DNA of 64,000 bases from Rapana venosa. Its lineage: Eukaryota > Mollusca > Gastropoda > Neogastropoda > Muricidae. The notes beneath the pieces are model-generated. The model had not been told where the DNA came from, did not search any database, and saw nothing but the letters and a program-made list of their open reading frames with translations. Numbering within the stretch: the first letter of the stretch is position 1; every line of letters begins with the position of its first letter. The DNA lies in NCBI GenBank assembly GCA_028751875.1, contig CM054145.1, forward strand, positions 804,172 through 868,171, written 5' to 3'. A program made the position numbers and the translations under genes. Positions 21,593-32,175 of this stretch are shown here, piece by piece.

Positions 21593-21740
21593 GGGGCAAA
21601 GCATACCACATGGAGTGCCATGTTGTGGACTGTCCCATTTTCTACATGGGGGTGGACTGGGATGCCAAGATCTACGAACGCTTCTGTCAGTACGTGGTCA
21701 ATGGTGTGAAAGGCTGGGGCATCAGCGAGTGGGATTACTG
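21593..21740 (+). CDS. exon c of the putative PEP-synthase-like gene
   Basis: The acceptor is (TG)n-GTGCAG and the donor GTGAGT. The first two bases complete a Gly codon from exon b. The exon encodes GKAYHMECHVVDCPIFYMGV, DWDAKIYERFCQYVVNGVKG and WGISEWDY, and leaves TG. Joining it to exon d at 31024 would give TGA, a stop. This confirms that exon d belongs upstream of exon a and that the next exon of this copy is not in the window or lies in the gap. W-D/E-A-x-I-x-E-x-x-C-x-Y-x-V-N-G and GWG-x-x-EW fit the family I recall. Frame and phase are clean. Confidence 0.75.
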
Positions 21741-22114
21741 GTGAGTCTCTGTCAATAGCTCCCCGTGGGGATGCCGGGGGTCTGTCGGTATAAATAGCAT
21801 CCCCACCTCCTGGAAATTCTACCCTAGGAATTCCCTCTTTTCTGTCCCTCTCTTTGCTCCTTGTCACCTCGTTCCTGTCTGTTTTCTGCCGTCCTGGTCC
21901 ATTCTCCTGCCTTTTTTCTAGACAGACTTTCAGTGTAACAGTTCTCCTCCATGCCGAGGTCAGAAGCGCTGTGCCTGGCTTGTCTTGCCCTTAACGGCAT
22001 TTTCACTCATGTGACAGACAACAAGGAGTTGCTGTCTGAGTATTCAAGAAGAAGAACTGTGAATAGGCATCAGCTAATGGATTACTGGAGTCACTGTAAA
22101 TAGGTGTCGGTGAA
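21741..22114 (+). other. intron, no recognisable feature
   Basis: Ordinary intronic sequence after the exon-c donor. I see no repeat match or coding signal. Confidence 0.6.
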
Positions 22115-22256
22115 TATACTGGGGGTACAGGGAGCTGAGAATATACTGGGGGGACTGGATAGCCTAGAATATATTAGGGGTGGGGGGGGGCAGGTTAGCT
22201 AGAATATATTGGGGGGGGGGGGGGGGGGGGGGGGAGATAGCTAGAATATACTGGGG
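22115..22256. repeat. ~30-bp tandem repeat with poly-G
   Basis: Units of 'gatagcctagaatatactgg' plus G runs. The same words reappear at 26536-26575, on the far side of the LINE tower, so the LINE landed inside this array. Confidence 0.8.
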
Positions 22257-23459
22257 CCCAAAAGGAAGGAATTTTGATCAGTTTACTGGGGCCCAAAAGG
22301 AAGGAATTTTGATCAGTTTGCCAAAAGGAGATAAACCAAGAGAATTTCTTAAAAACTGGTGACCAAGAACTCTATTAAATGTAGTTTATAAAATTGGGTC
22401 AGCCTGCATTGCAAATCGTATTTAATCTGTGTTATCCAAATTAATAAATCAAGATCAAATGGGAATTGTACCTGGTAGGTATATTGGTAATAGCATAAGA
22501 GAGAGAGAAACAGAGAGATGGAGAAGGCTCATCAATGTCAAACCTCCCCTGGGAGAAACATGACAAAAAAGGAAGAAGAAGAAAAGAATAATTTATGACA
22601 TTATTCCTTACCTGGAAGAAAAAAATTATCTGGTCTACTCGTTTCTATAGATTTTGAAAAAAAGCATTTGACTCGGTCAGTTAGTCATTCATGATGAAAG
22701 TTTTAAAAATGTTTGGATTTGGAGAGGATGTATTAAAATGGGTTTGCACATTTTACAAAGACATAAAAACGCGTGTGATTGTCAAATGAAAATCATCAAC
22801 TAGCTTTACTGGTGAAAGAGGTTGTCGTCAAGGAGACCCAATCTCGCCATATTTATTTGTACTCTGTGCAGAGGTACTTGTGTGTAAAATAAGAGAAGTA
22901 TATATTAAGGGCATAAAGATAGCAGATACAGAATTCAAGATTAATCAGTATGCCGATGACAACATTTATATTAGAAGGGGATAGAAAATCATATGAAAAG
23001 CTGTTTGAAGTTTTGAAAGAATTTGAAATGATTTCAGGTCTGAAGTTGAACTACGAAAAAACCTTGAATGTATGGCTAGGAAACAAAAAGAACTGTTTAA
23101 ACAGACTTTTAACAGATAAAAAGATGGAATGGAACCCCCCAAAATGTAAAAGATTAGGACTTTGCTTTACAAATTTTAATGACCTCTCACAAATGACAGA
23201 AATAAACTCAGACAATAAGTATGGTTGCAAAGAACAGTTACGCCTTTAGGAAGAATAGCTGTATTAAAGTCACTTATACTTTCAAAACTTATATATCTGT
23301 GGATTCTGCTACCCAATCCTCCTGAAACGCACATCAAACAACTACAAAAAATGTGTTTTGAGTGTGTGGGACAAAAAGACAGATAAAATTAAAAGAAAAT
23401 ATGCTGTCCACAATTTTTAAGGAGGAGGGATTGGTATTCGGAATATTGAAATGTATATA

Positions 23460-23749
23460 GTAAAGTAAGTATGTTCTTTCGATCCAGAAGGACCATAAAG
23501 CCGGAGCTTATCCCGGTTTCTGTAGCGTTAAGCGACTGATGGTTTTTCACCACCCCTGTGACAGGACGCTAGTCTGTCACCCAGATACTTCCCCAGCAGA
23601 GCTGGTACCCACTTGTACACCTGGGTGGAGTGAGGAAAATAGGAGTAAAGTGTCTTTCCCAAGGACACAACACCGAGCCGAGCGGGATCGAACCCGCGAC
23701 CTCTGGATCACGAGTCGACCGCCTAAACCACTCGACCACGGTGCCTCCG
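23460..23749 (-). mobile_element. tRNA-derived SINE (family B) inside LINE
   Basis: Reverse orientation copy of 16695-16989. The minus strand starts GGAGGCACCGTGGTCGAG at 23747. Target duplication TGAAATGTATATA (23447-23459) versus TGAAGTGTATATA (23750-23762), one mismatch. Confidence 0.9.
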
Positions 23750-24084
23750 TGAAGTGTATATAAAGGCATTAAAATTACCATGGATGAGAAAGTTTGTAAA
23801 TGAAACTCCAAAATGGGCAACTATCATTCAAACCCTAAGCCCAGAGATGGACTTAATCCACATGTATGGGGCCAAACATTTTGAAAACAGTAGATTAAAT
23901 CAGTTCTGGAGAGACGTCTTCTCGGCCTATACACACTTTTGCAGACAAGTGGAAGTAAAAGAGGGACGTGAGTTTCTTTCTGAGCCAATATTTTACAATG
24001 AAAAATTATAAACTGATTATAAACCATTTCACTACAAGACTTGGGTAAACAGTAATATTGTTTTTGTAAAAGATTTGGTGGACA

Positions 24085-25285
24085 TAAATGGTAAATCTGT
24101 CAAAATGGAATGTGGAGTCCCACAGGGATCAGTCCTGGGCCCCGTTCTCTTTACTCTCTACACTGCTCCACTCTCACATATAATAAACAACCACCCTATT
24201 GATCATCATTTCTATGCTGATGATACTCAGCTTCAGTGCAGTGATACTGTTGAAAACTTGCCTTCCCTCCTGACAAATATGTCCTACTGCCTTCAAGACA
24301 TTCAAAACTGGATGACTCAGAACAAGTTACAACTTAATGCCGATAAAACCGAAGCCATGCTCATAGGGACCCAACATAAACTTTCCTCCATCACAACAAC
24401 ATCAATAGAATTCGGCAGTGCGTCAGTTCCTTTGTCCAACTCTGTGAAGTATCTAGGTGTAGTTCTTGACAACACACTCTCTATGAAAAAATTCATCACC
24501 CAGACCTGCCAGTCTTGCTACTATCAACTACGGCGCATAAGCGCGATTCGCAAGTATCTGTCCACTGATGCAACTTCCAAGCTCGTCACATCTCTCATTC
24601 TTTCACGTTTAGACTACTGTAATTCTCTTTTGGCTGGCCTACCAGCATCATCCATCCACTCTCTTCAACGCATACAAAACTCTGCAGCTCGACTGGTCCT
24701 AAGAAAGAAAAAATCTGAACACATCACTCCTCTTCTGCGATCTCTTCACTGGCTGCAAGTCTCACAAAGACTGGAGTATGAAATCAATACCCTCTGTTTC
24801 AAATGTCTCCACAAATCTGCACCATCTTATCTTTGTAACTGTCTTCACCTGTACACTCCATCCCGTTCCCTTCGTTCAGCCGCAGATACTTTGTGCTTTC
24901 GAACACCCAGATTCAAACATACCACTGTTGGCTGTCGATCTTTTTCTGTTTCTGGTCCGTCCACGTGGAATGACCTCCCTCTTTCACTTTGCCAAAAACC
25001 TTCACTTGATACCTTCAAATCCAGCCTCAAAACACACTTATTTCCTACCTGACACTTTTCCCTCATATCCGTCTCTACTTTTTCAACAGCATCCTTCATC
25101 TCCTAAGTGTGTTCGCGGTGTGTGTGTGTGTGTGTGTGTACACATACACGTGCATAAATTTGAAATATGTTCTTTATTATATTTGAGGAAAGTTGCATGC
25201 GCGTAAATGATATGAGTGCAAGCGCTTCGATTTGTTTGTTTTACAAGATTCGGTGCTATATAAATTCCATATATTATTATTATTA
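24085..25285 (+). mobile_element. L2-like LINE 3' half nested in L1-like LINE
   Basis: An open frame of about 320 codons (to 25052) contains CGVPQGSVLGPVLFTLY and HHFYADDTQLQ, the RT palm. Then come QNKLQLNADKTEAMLIG and VKYLGVVLDNTLSM. The same C-terminus as at 3583 follows: APSYLCNCLHLYTPSRS, FSVSGPSTWNDLPLSL and FKSSLKTHLF. The 3' tail has (TG)n, GCTATATAAATTCCATA and (TTA)n. No disabling change is visible in the retained part. The 5' end is truncated just before the VPQG motif. This is the best-preserved L2-like copy in the window. Confidence 0.9.
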
Positions 25286-25480
25286 ACTTTATAGATTATC
25301 AGACATTTACCGAAAAAATTAACTCGAGAGTAAATTTCCTAGGTTACATGAGCTGTTTGCAATCAATAATCGAGTACAAAAGACAGAAAAACATTGAAGT
25401 TTAAGACAATGAAAAAAATAAACTTTCAGAAGCAATGCAGTTAATATTGAAAGCGCAGAAAGGATCTTGACAATTTTACA

Positions 25481-26032
25481 ATGCTTTACTTGTTCGTAAA
25501 ATGGGAAGATAAACTGAAAACCCCAGGTGACTGGACAGCAGTGCTGAAGAAAATTAAACAGATAAATGAGCTCAAACTTAAGTGGTTTCAAACAAAACTT
25601 TGTTGTAGAATTCTTGTGACCAATGTAATTTTGAAGACAATGGGAGCTGTGGACAGTGACAGATGCAATTTTTGTAGTGTGGAAAAAGATGCAGTAGAGC
25701 ACTATTTATATAACTGTCTTTTTTCTCTCTCTTTCTGGAGGGAACTAGAAAATGTACTAAAATCAAAATGTATTAACTGTCGTAATCTATCATTTGACAT
25801 TGAGCTGATTTTATTTGGTGTGGCTGAAAATGTTAAATCTGACGAAGTTCTAGATTTCATTTTTCTGTTTGGCAAGATTTTTATATATAAATGTAGAATC
25901 AATAAAACCGTTCCAAACATTCACATATTTTTAAGAGAACTAAACACAAAGTTTAAAATTGATATGCATGCAGCTTATTTGACTATGACTTACATGTTTT
26001 CCAGAGAAGATGGCTCCCATATATGGGCTTAA
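25481..26032 (+). pseudogene. L1/Tx1-like LINE ORF2 C-terminus, 183 codons
   Basis: The frame reads KWEDKLKTPGDWTAVLKKIK, LKWFQTKLCCRILVTNVIL and CNFCSVEKDAVEHYLYNC FW-x-x-LEN, then LILFGV. This is the typical post-RT tail of L1/Tx1-type ORF2 proteins. It belongs to the element starting near 22257 and is split from its RT by the L2-like insertion. Confidence 0.8.
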
Positions 26033-26498
26033 TTGAAGCATGAAAAGAACCCTAGAGGGAAGTGAAAAGCAGGTAAAAGTAGATAAAACAGACACGCAGT
26101 CTCCACAGACACAAAAATGTTGTAAACAAGGAATAACTGTACTAACTACTTAATACAGGTTTTGATATCACTTGTTATTATATGTGGCTTGTGGAGTACG
26201 TCCTTAATCTGTACACACCCAAGGCATATCTATTTTATCTGGATTTTTGCTGTTTGTTCTTTTTTCATGCTGCACATCAAAGAGTCTCTTGCTCTGATTG
26301 AGTCTGCATCAGTGCAGACATGTATGTTTATCAGTGTATGCATGTATGTATGTATGTGCATACATATGTGTGTGCGTACGTATGTATGTAATATAAAATT
26401 TTGGATGTAAAGGTTTGTGTCCTTGAGTGTGGGGATTTTTTTCCTGGTTTTTACATTTTGTATTTGAAAATTTTTTTAAAACTTAAAAAAAAAAAAAA

Positions 26499-26536
<38 letters not shown>

Positions 26537-26574
26537 GGGGGGATGGGATAGCCTAGAATATACTGGGGAGGGGG

Positions 26575-26812
26575 GGATAACCTAGTGGTTAGAACATTGT
26601 GCTCACAATCTGACAACCCGGGTTCAAATCCCATTCAAGGGAACATTTCTCCCCCTGCAGTTAACATCAGTGCAGACTCCACTCTCCCCAAAAGTCTTTC
26701 AGATGAGACTATAAACCGAGGCCCCGTGTGCGAACGTGCGCAGAACATCTTTTGCACATGTTAAGTCCTGTTCTGCTTTTCAAAAGAGTAGCCCATTATG
26801 TGTCAGTGGGAT
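26575..26812 (+). mobile_element. tRNA-derived SINE (family A), plus-strand copy
   Basis: GGATAACCTAGTGGTTAGAA (box A-like) and CCGGGTTCAAATCCC (box B). The body is CAGATGAGACTATAAACCGA and AAGAGTAGCCCATTATGTG. It abuts the 3' end of the RTE-like LINE at about 26813. Confidence 0.8.
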
Positions 26813-29315
26813 CTATCTATCTGTCCCGTAGTCTGACGACCGTGGGGGCACCCTCAAAGACTCAGCAACCAGTTCCCTCCATTCCTCTCTCTGTTCTGCC
26901 TTTCTCAGGGTTTTGTTGAGTTCTAGGCCTGTCCATTCACTGATGTTATCCTCCCAGCTCTTCCTTGGTCTGCCTCTTCTTCTTCCTCCTTGGACAGTGC
27001 CTTGCAAAACTGTCTTTGTAATTCCTTGGGATCTTGTGACATGCCCATACCACTTAAGTTTACGCTTTTTCACGATCGTTAGAAGGTTCTCATAGGGTCC
27101 AATGGTTTGCTGGATTCTGTTATGCACGCTTTCGTTGCTTATGTGGTCTTTGTAGGAGATGCCAAGGAGTCTCCCCAAAGCATCTCATCTCCACTGCCTG
27201 TACTCTTCTCTCCAAATCTGCAGTCAGGGTCCATGATTCACAGGCATACAGAAATATGGATATGGACATGGGAGCGCATTAGTCTGACCTGGAGATAATT
27301 GAGATATTTCTTATCTCTCCAGATGGTGTTTTTAGTTTTGGAGACAAAGCTGTTATTGTCTGTGCAGTCCTGCATACTATACTTCTGGCTTGGATCTCCC
27401 TGGTCGGATACAATGGCTCCCAGGTACTTGAAGCTTGAACACTGTTTTCCAGCTTCTGGTCATTAACCCTGAATCAGTGGCTAATGCCGTTGGTGTTTTA
27501 GGTCATCATTTGGTCTCTCTTCACTGATTTCCCCCCATGCCCAGTAGTGTTTTGGAGGACTTATTCCGGGTGTTCTGTTAGGCGGCGAAGCTCTTTTTTT
27601 TTTCATGAGCCTGATATTCCATCAATGTCCTCTGCGAAGCGGAGGTTTGTGATCGTTCTGCCACCAATGCGGACTGATCCTTCATGATGTTCCAGTGCAT
27701 CAGCCATGATTCTCTCAAGGAAGATGTTGAAAAGAGTGGGTGAGAGTAGACAGCCCTGCCTTACTCCAACTGTTGTTCGAAACCATTCTCCAATGTTGTT
27801 GTTGTAGTACACTGCACTGGTGGCCTCGCTGTACAGCTGTTTGATGACTCTGATCAGGTTTGCATTGATGCTGTACAAATTCATGGTTGCCCACAAAGCT
27901 GCATGCCACACCCTGTCAAATGCCTTCTTAAAATCGATAAATACGTGGTAAAGGTCTTGTTGATGTTGAAGGTACCGCTCACATAGTATTCTGAGGTTGA
28001 ATATCTGTTCTGTTGTGCTGCGCCCTGCTCTGAAACCTGCTTGTTCCTCAGCAATGATGGTCTCTGCTTGTGGCTTCAGTCTATTCAATATTAATCTGCA
28101 GCATGACCTTGCTTGGGTGACATATGAGGCTGATTGTGCGGTAATTATGGCATTGTTGTAGATTTCCTTTCTTGGGGAGGGTGATGATGAGTGACTGTGT
28201 CCATGGTGTTGGCCATTTTCCTGTCTGCCAGATCTTGTTGCAGATTCTTAGTAGGGCGCTGATCATGGCTTCCCCTCCAGCTTGGACCAACTCAGCTGGA
28301 ATGTTGTCAGCCCCTGCTGACTTCCCCTTTTTCAGCGATCTGACTGCTGTTTCCACTTCTTCTCGGAGGATAGGGTGACTGTCTGTGTCTTTGCTTTCGG
28401 GTACATTAAGGACTTCTGGATCTCCTGCGGTTCTATAGTTATACAGGTCGGAGCAGTATTCTGTCCATCTGTTCAGAATATCCTGGTCGTCAGTGAGACA
28501 CTTCCCATTTTTGTCTTGGATTGTTAAACCTTTTCTCTGTTTCGTGCTAGTCAGGTCTTTCACCAGCTGATATGCTTTCTTGCTATTGTTTTTCTTGATG
28601 TTCTCTTCAATGTCTTGGCACTGTTCACCGATCCATTTCTCTTTTGCCTCCGTCATGGACTTCCTGATTCTTTTGTTGACTGCCCTATATTGTTCTGCTC
28701 TTTCTTTTGTTTCATTTTTCTTTTTCTTCAACTCTCTACGCTTGTCGCATAGTTGTAGGATGTTAGGTGTGACCCATGGTTTTTTGACTGGTCGGGCGTT
28801 TGCCAAGAAGCTCGTTTGCTGTTTCAGTCACTGCTGTATTGAAACTATTCGTCAGTGTATCTATGTCTGAGTCTATCACAGTGAGTGCTGCAAACTTTCC
28901 ACCTATCCTTGCTTGAAAAATTTCTAATACCTCTGGGTCCTTCAGCTTCTCGAGGTCAAATTTGATCCTGATGTTGTTCCGCTTGTGGATTTTCTTTAGA
29001 CGTAGTCGAAAGTCATCATCACAAGATCATGATCACTCCCTATGTCTGCTCCTGGAAAACTTCGTGTCTGTGCGATGTTAACGCTAGACTGAAACCGTCT
29101 TTTCACCATGATGTAATCTATTTGGTTGTGGTGTTCTCCATTTGGGCTATGCCATGTCCATTTCTGGATTTCTTGTGTGGGCCAAGTGTATTCACTACTG
29201 GAGGTGTTGTTACTGGCAAACTCCAGGAGTCTCAAGCCTCTTTCATTTGATTGGTTATTACAATGTGGCCCACAAACGCCCTCCCAGTCTTTCCATGCAT
29301 CTTCTCCTACCTTGG
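26813..29315 (-). mobile_element. RTE-like LINE, reverse strand, extends into the gap
   Basis: On the minus strand from the gap: an endonuclease end (HHNQIDYIMVKRRFQ, GADIGSDHDLVMMTF). A linker and RT start follow (28081-28806: LKKGKSAGADNIPAELVQAG, WTQSLIITLPKKGNLQQC), then the RT core (27603-28088: EEQAGFRAGRSTTEQIF, FIDFKKAFDRVWHAALW, VRQGCLLSPTLFNIFLE). The C-terminus (26813-27178) has RLLGISYKDHISNESV and KRKLKWYGHVTRSQG. The palm motif reads FAEDID instead of FADD. Frames are interrupted between blocks. The 3' end carries GATAGATAG repeats. Confidence 0.9.
27603..28088 (-). pseudogene. RTE-like reverse transcriptase core with FAED palm
   Basis: 161 open codons with RT motifs in order. 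The final block is NLRFAEDIDGIS. The first aspartate of the usual A-D-D pair is glutamate. That residue binds catalytic metal in reverse transcriptases, so this copy is probably inactive even apart from the frameshifts. Confidence 0.75.
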
Positions 29316-29815
29316 NNNNNNNNNNNNNNNNNNNNNNNNNNNNNNNNNNNNNNNNNNNNNNNNNNNNNNNNNNNNNNNNNNNNNNNNNNNNNNNNNNNNN
29401 NNNNNNNNNNNNNNNNNNNNNNNNNNNNNNNNNNNNNNNNNNNNNNNNNNNNNNNNNNNNNNNNNNNNNNNNNNNNNNNNNNNNNNNNNNNNNNNNNNNN
29501 NNNNNNNNNNNNNNNNNNNNNNNNNNNNNNNNNNNNNNNNNNNNNNNNNNNNNNNNNNNNNNNNNNNNNNNNNNNNNNNNNNNNNNNNNNNNNNNNNNNN
29601 NNNNNNNNNNNNNNNNNNNNNNNNNNNNNNNNNNNNNNNNNNNNNNNNNNNNNNNNNNNNNNNNNNNNNNNNNNNNNNNNNNNNNNNNNNNNNNNNNNNN
29701 NNNNNNNNNNNNNNNNNNNNNNNNNNNNNNNNNNNNNNNNNNNNNNNNNNNNNNNNNNNNNNNNNNNNNNNNNNNNNNNNNNNNNNNNNNNNNNNNNNNN
29801 NNNNNNNNNNNNNNN
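29316..29815. other. assembly gap, 500 N
   Basis: Exactly 500 N, a placeholder length. The endonuclease part of the RTE-like LINE runs into it. Confidence 0.99.
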
Positions 29816-30162
29816 ACATTAATACACTTGGTCCCCAAAAACACACAAACGTCACCTTTTTTCTCTATGACGTTAGTTATATGATATCATTGTATCTTCA
29901 TGATACATTTTCAGAATCAATCCGGGAAATGATGTGCAACAATCTTGGTTTTTTTGAAAACTGAATCGTTGAGGAATTCAAAGAAAAAGTAGCTACACAG
30001 TTCTCTGTACTTCCTTAGCCTCCCTACCTGATTCTGTGTGTGAGTGGACGATGGCCGTTCTGTATTCCTGAAGAAAACCCAGATCTGTTCCCAACACAAA
30101 GTGCTTGAAGGTCATGGTGGTGGTCATGTATCATGACGTCTTTTTTTTCCCCCCCAAACACG
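29816..30162. other. unassigned sequence before the exon-d array
   Basis: No confident coding or repeat match. Presumably intronic. Confidence 0.5.
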
Positions 30163-31023
30163 TTGTGTTGTTGCTGCAGGGTTCATCAGACCCTACCACG
30201 TGGTGTTGTTGCTGCAGGGTTCACCAGACCCTACCATGTTGTTGCTGCAGGGTTCACCAGACCCTAACTACTTGTGTGTTGTTGCTGCAGGGTTCATCAG
30301 ACCCTAACATGTTGTGTGTTGTTGCTGCAGGGTTCATCAGACCCTACCATGTGTTGTTGCTGCAGGGTTCATCAGACCCTACCATGTGTTGTTGTTGCTG
30401 CAGGGTTCATCAGACCCTAACATGGTGTTGCTGCAGGGTTCATCAGACCCTAACTTGTGTTGTTGCTGCAGGGTTCATCAGACCCTACCATGTGGTGTTG
30501 TTGCTGCAGGGTTCATCAGACCCTAACTTGTTGTGTTGTTGCTGCAGGGTTCATCAGACCCTAACATGTTGTGTGTTGTTGCTGCAGGGTTCATCAGACC
30601 CTAACATGGTGTTGCTGCAGGGTTCATCAGACCCTACCATGTGGTGTTGTTGCTGCAGGGTTCATCAGACCCTACCATGTGGTGTTGTTGCTGCAGGGTT
30701 CATCAGACCCTACCATGGGGTGTTGCTGCAGGGTTCATCAGACCCTAACTTGTGTTGTTGCTGCAGGGTTCATCAGACCCTACCATGTGGTGTTGTTGCT
30801 GCAGGGTTCATCAGACCCTACCATGTTGTGGTGTTGCTGCAGGGTTCATCAGACCCTACCATGTTGTTGCTGCAGGGTTCATCAGACCCTACCATGTGGT
30901 GTTGTTGCTGCAGGGTTCATCAGACCCTACCATGTGGTGTTGCTGCAGGGTTCATCAGACCCTAACTTGTGTTGTTGCTGCAGGGTTCATCAGACCCTAA
31001 CTTGTTGTGTGTTGTTGCTGCAG
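30163..31023 (+). repeat. ~35-50-bp minisatellite containing the exon-d acceptor
   Basis: About 22 units of (T)GTTGTTGCTGCAG|GGTTCATCAGACCCTA followed by ACATGTG/CCATGTG variants. The real junction is TTGTTGCTGCAG|AGTTCACCAGACCCACT. So each unit contains the complete 3' splice site and about 15 bases copied from the exon. The first units retain CACCAGACCC like the exon, later ones CATCAGACCC. Confidence 0.95.
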
Positions 31024-31133
31024 AGTTCACCAGACCCACTATGAGCAGTTCGGGGTGATCCAGGGTCACGTGGACATTGAGGGGCACGGCAGTCGCCAGG
31101 TGGAGATGAGAGGCGTCCGCGATCACTCCTATG
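31024..31133 (+). CDS. exon d of the putative PEP-synthase-like gene (upstream of exon a in the transcript)
   Basis: Acceptor GCTGCAG, donor GTAAGG. After one base it encodes VHQTHYEQFGVIQGHVDIEG, HGSRQVEMRGVRDHSY and leaves G. This joins exactly with the GC at the start of exon a to give RGVRDHSYGNIRDW, a continuous, family-like motif. HYEQ-x-G, G-x-x-x-x-DG/EG and the RDHS-G motif are what I recall from AttH/DUF7064-like regions in invertebrate putative PEP synthases. Its position 20 kb after exon a means it belongs to a second gene copy or haplotype. The next exon of that copy would be the array remnant at 47895, cut by the second gap. Confidence 0.75.
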
Positions 31134-31144
31134 GTAAGGGATGT

Positions 31145-31191
<47 letters not shown>

Positions 31192-31260
31192 GTTTTATTT
31201 TTTTTATCTTCAGTGACGGTAGCAGGTCTGCTGTGTTGTGTGTGGGTGGGTTTTTAATTA
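31134..31260 (+). repeat. donor-proximal (TG)n and short direct repeat
   Basis: A TG run follows the exon-d donor, then 'tatcttcagtgac..agcaggtctgctg'. The same string recurs after another TG run at 37090-37145, bracketing 31217-37090. Confidence 0.8.
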
Positions 31261-31261
31261 G

Positions 31262-32175
31262 TTCTTCCACCAAAAAGTGATATCAGACGATTACATGTGT
31301 GTGTGTGCGTGCATGTGTGTATGTGCATATGCATGTGTGTGTGTGTATGAGAGTGTGTATACGTCCGTACATGTATGTGTGTGCATGTATGAGTGTGCAT
31401 GTATGAGTGTGTGTATGTGCATGTGTGTATGTGTAAATGAGTGTGAGTATATGAGTGAAATTGTGGTGTGTGTGAGAGTGTGTGTGTGCGTGTGTGTGTA
31501 AATATATCAGAGAAATTGTGTTATGTATGTGTGTTCCTGTATGTGTGTGTGAGTTTGTGCGTGAGTGCATGCATGCGTGTGTGTATGTATATATGTGTGT
31601 TTGGTGTGTATGCATGTGTGTGTGCGCGCTTGTTTGCGTGTGAGCATGCAAGTATGTGTGGGGGTCTTGCGTGCATAAGTATGTGTGTGTGTGTGCCAAT
31701 AAAATGACCTAAGCAACAAACAGTTATACAAAACTTAGGGCCTTGCTATTTGAAAAAACAACAACTATAGGGGAATAATCAAGAACATGTTTCTAAATCT
31801 TCAACCAGTCATGGATAACAAATAGAACAAGAAAAACTCCGAAAACTAACAATAGATACTATAACTAAGCCAAAAGTTGGACTTTTGTGAAGCTAATGCG
31901 GGGGGGGGGGGGGGGGGGGGGGGGGGGAGATTTAGGGGCATAAGTGTGCGATTAGCCAAGCACAAAGAATGGGTAAAAAAACAAAGGGCATTAATAGAGG
32001 TTACAAAACATTCATTAAATGATAAGCTTTAAAACAAGGGGGGTGGGGGGGAGGGGGGGTGGGGGGGGGATATCACAGGAAGATACCGACTGGGGAGTGT
32101 AGCAAGATTCAGAAATTTTGCAAAGGAGTATATCATTGTTTAGGATGGCTTGTAAGCGTTACAGATGATTCTATA
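31262..32175 (-). repeat. inverted copy of the 5600-8380 repeat block
   Basis: Reverse complement of the tail motif (ccaccaaaaagtgatatcag), the CA field (here TG, 31290-31690) and the LINE 3' block (ccaataaaatgacctaagca ... aggaagataccgactgggga ... cagatgattct). It is interrupted by poly-G (31899-31927) and a G-rich patch (32038-32070). Confidence 0.85.

Larger units (their letters stand above)
22257..26497 (+). mobile_element. L1/Tx1-like LINE, 5' truncated, with two nested insertions
   Basis: RT blocks in broken frames: KGDKPREFLKNW, RTLLNVVYKIGS, DQMGIVPGRYIGNS, CRQGDPISPYLFVLC and INQYADDN (palm motif near 22945). FEMISGLKLNYEKT follows. After a SINE and an L2-like insertion it continues with DYQTFTEKI and the C-terminal frame 25481-26032 containing CNFCSVEKDAVEHYLYNC, ending in poly-A near 26484. 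A 33-bp direct duplication opens the copy at about 22250-22315. A roughly 85-bp foreign piece interrupts the RT at about 22500-22590. Confidence 0.8.

Noticed and set aside
28996..29964. Long frames crossing the first gap
   Set aside because: Most of each is N. Only the minus-strand LINE endonuclease end beside the gap is real.
30105..31044. Frames rich in CCCCRVHQTLPC
   Set aside because: Translation of the exon-d acceptor array.
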